Shown: in pieces, positions 63,751-64,000 of the stretch
How positions within the stretch are numbered: the first letter of the stretch is position 1
Layout of the letters: each line of letters starts with the position of its first letter
Source of the DNA: Deltaproteobacteria bacterium
GTDB taxonomy: Bacteria > Myxococcota_A > UBA796 > SXON01
DNA: 64,000 bases
Assembly: GCA_947445035.1 (NCBI GenBank)
Contig: CANFCK010000015.1
Coordinates: forward strand, 43,770 to 107,769
Direction: 5' to 3'
Made by a program: the position numbers and the translations under genes
Notes under the pieces: generated by a model
What the model saw: the letters and a program-made list of their open reading frames with translations, nothing else
The model's database searches: none
What the model was told of the DNA's origin: nothing

Positions 63751-64000
63751 ATGAATCGAACCGCACTCAGCCTGTCCTTCATCCTTGGCGTGGCCTGTAC
63801 GGGCGCCACGGACGACACCAAGGCGGATGGCGACACCTCCGGCGGCAACAGCATCGATGACGGCGGCAATCTGGACGTGGACGCGGACGGGTACACGACC
63901 GTTGACGGGGACTGCGACGACAACGATGCCAACATCAATCCGCTTGGCGTCGAGGCTTGCGACGGCAAGGACAACAACTGCGACGGCACGGTCGATGAGG
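63751..64000 (+). CDS. MopI-repeat lipoprotein (3' partial)
   Basis: The gene runs off the right edge; 83 residues are visible. The signal peptide MNRTALSLSFILGVACTG ends in lipobox GVAC (Cys16). After a Gly/Asp-rich spacer comes 'DVDADGYTTVDGDCDDNDANINPLGVEACDGKDNNCDGTVDE', the first MopI unit with its DxDxDG calcium loop. ATG 63751 is preceded by AGGA at a suitable distance. It resembles the two other repeat lipoproteins in the window. Confidence 0.85.
   Translation, partial: MNRTALSLSFILGVACTGATDDTKADGDTSGGNSIDDGGNLDVDADGYTTVDGDCDDNDANINPLGVEACDGKDNNCDGTVDE

Overview
The window is about 64 kb of very GC-rich, densely coding bacterial DNA from an organism with a Gram-negative envelope. Evidence for the envelope is a set of roughly ten lipoproteins with clear lipoboxes, beta-barrel proteins (one ending in the C-terminal Phe typical of BAM substrates), a PilT ATPase and a BamB/PQQ-type propeller. 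Three lipoproteins carry arrays of the DxDGDG / CDDxD / NDCDG 'putative metal-binding' repeat (MopI type), next to a transmembrane Ser/Thr kinase and a bacterial histone-fold protein. Together these suggest a Myxococcota (former deltaproteobacterial) genome. That is inference from gene content; there is no rRNA in the window. I found no tRNA, rRNA, CRISPR array, transposase, phage gene or replication origin. No gap between genes exceeds about 110 bp. Adjacent genes very often overlap by four bases (ATGA, GTGA, once CTGA and probably once TTGA), so most genes sit in long operons.

Layout. 1-1798 (+): end of a secreted-type protein, then an amidase-signature enzyme. 1795-13013 (-): an eleven-gene run that reads from a TPR lipoprotein through three envelope proteins, a complete oligopeptide/nickel-type ABC importer (binding protein, two permeases, two ATPases), a barrel-like protein and a TolB-like propeller. 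13111-21538 (+), divergent from it: Ser/Thr kinase, large lipoprotein, CorA, an orphan OmpR-type regulator, a PQQ-propeller lipoprotein and an unknown protein. 21567-22504 (-): two small genes. 22613-26622 (+): acyltransferase, a catalytically degenerate GpsA homologue, glutamate racemase and a hemolysin III family protein. 26637-29437 (-): a polar amino-acid ABC importer whose binding-protein/permease fusion is interrupted by a +1 frame change, followed by a zinc-finger histone-fold protein. 29465-30391 (-): S1C protease.

30426-34139 (+): a possible oxygenase, a CDF metal transporter and a divergent malate synthase. Then SlyD (-), an enoyl-CoA hydratase (+), PilT (-) and a lipase-like lipoprotein (+). 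38887-45394 (-): lipoprotein, TcdA, thiolase, two unknown proteins, a molybdopterin oxidoreductase and a lipoprotein that probably starts at CTG. 45470-46979 (+): CGFS glutaredoxin and PrsW. 46985-54720 (-): barrel protein, PHP-domain lipoprotein, a fibrinogen-like/MopI lipoprotein, a DUF5522-like protein, an AmpG-like permease and an unknown protein. 54766-61243 (+): polyprenyl synthase, a PAP2-ferritin-like fusion and a large MopI/lamin-tail lipoprotein. 61322-63685 (-): a phosphodiesterase-type secreted enzyme and a 2OG-Fe(II) oxygenase. 63751-end (+): the start of another MopI lipoprotein.

Functionally the window mixes envelope biology (lipoproteins, importers, surface repeat proteins) with lipid and central metabolism (acyltransferase, thiolase, crotonase, malate synthase, prenyl synthase/PAP2). 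The observations most worth following are the ZZ-type zinc-finger/histone-fold protein, the GpsA-like protein that has lost its catalytic residues, the PAP2-diiron fusion paired with a double-length prenyl synthase, and the +1 frame change at CCC-U in the amino-acid transporter.
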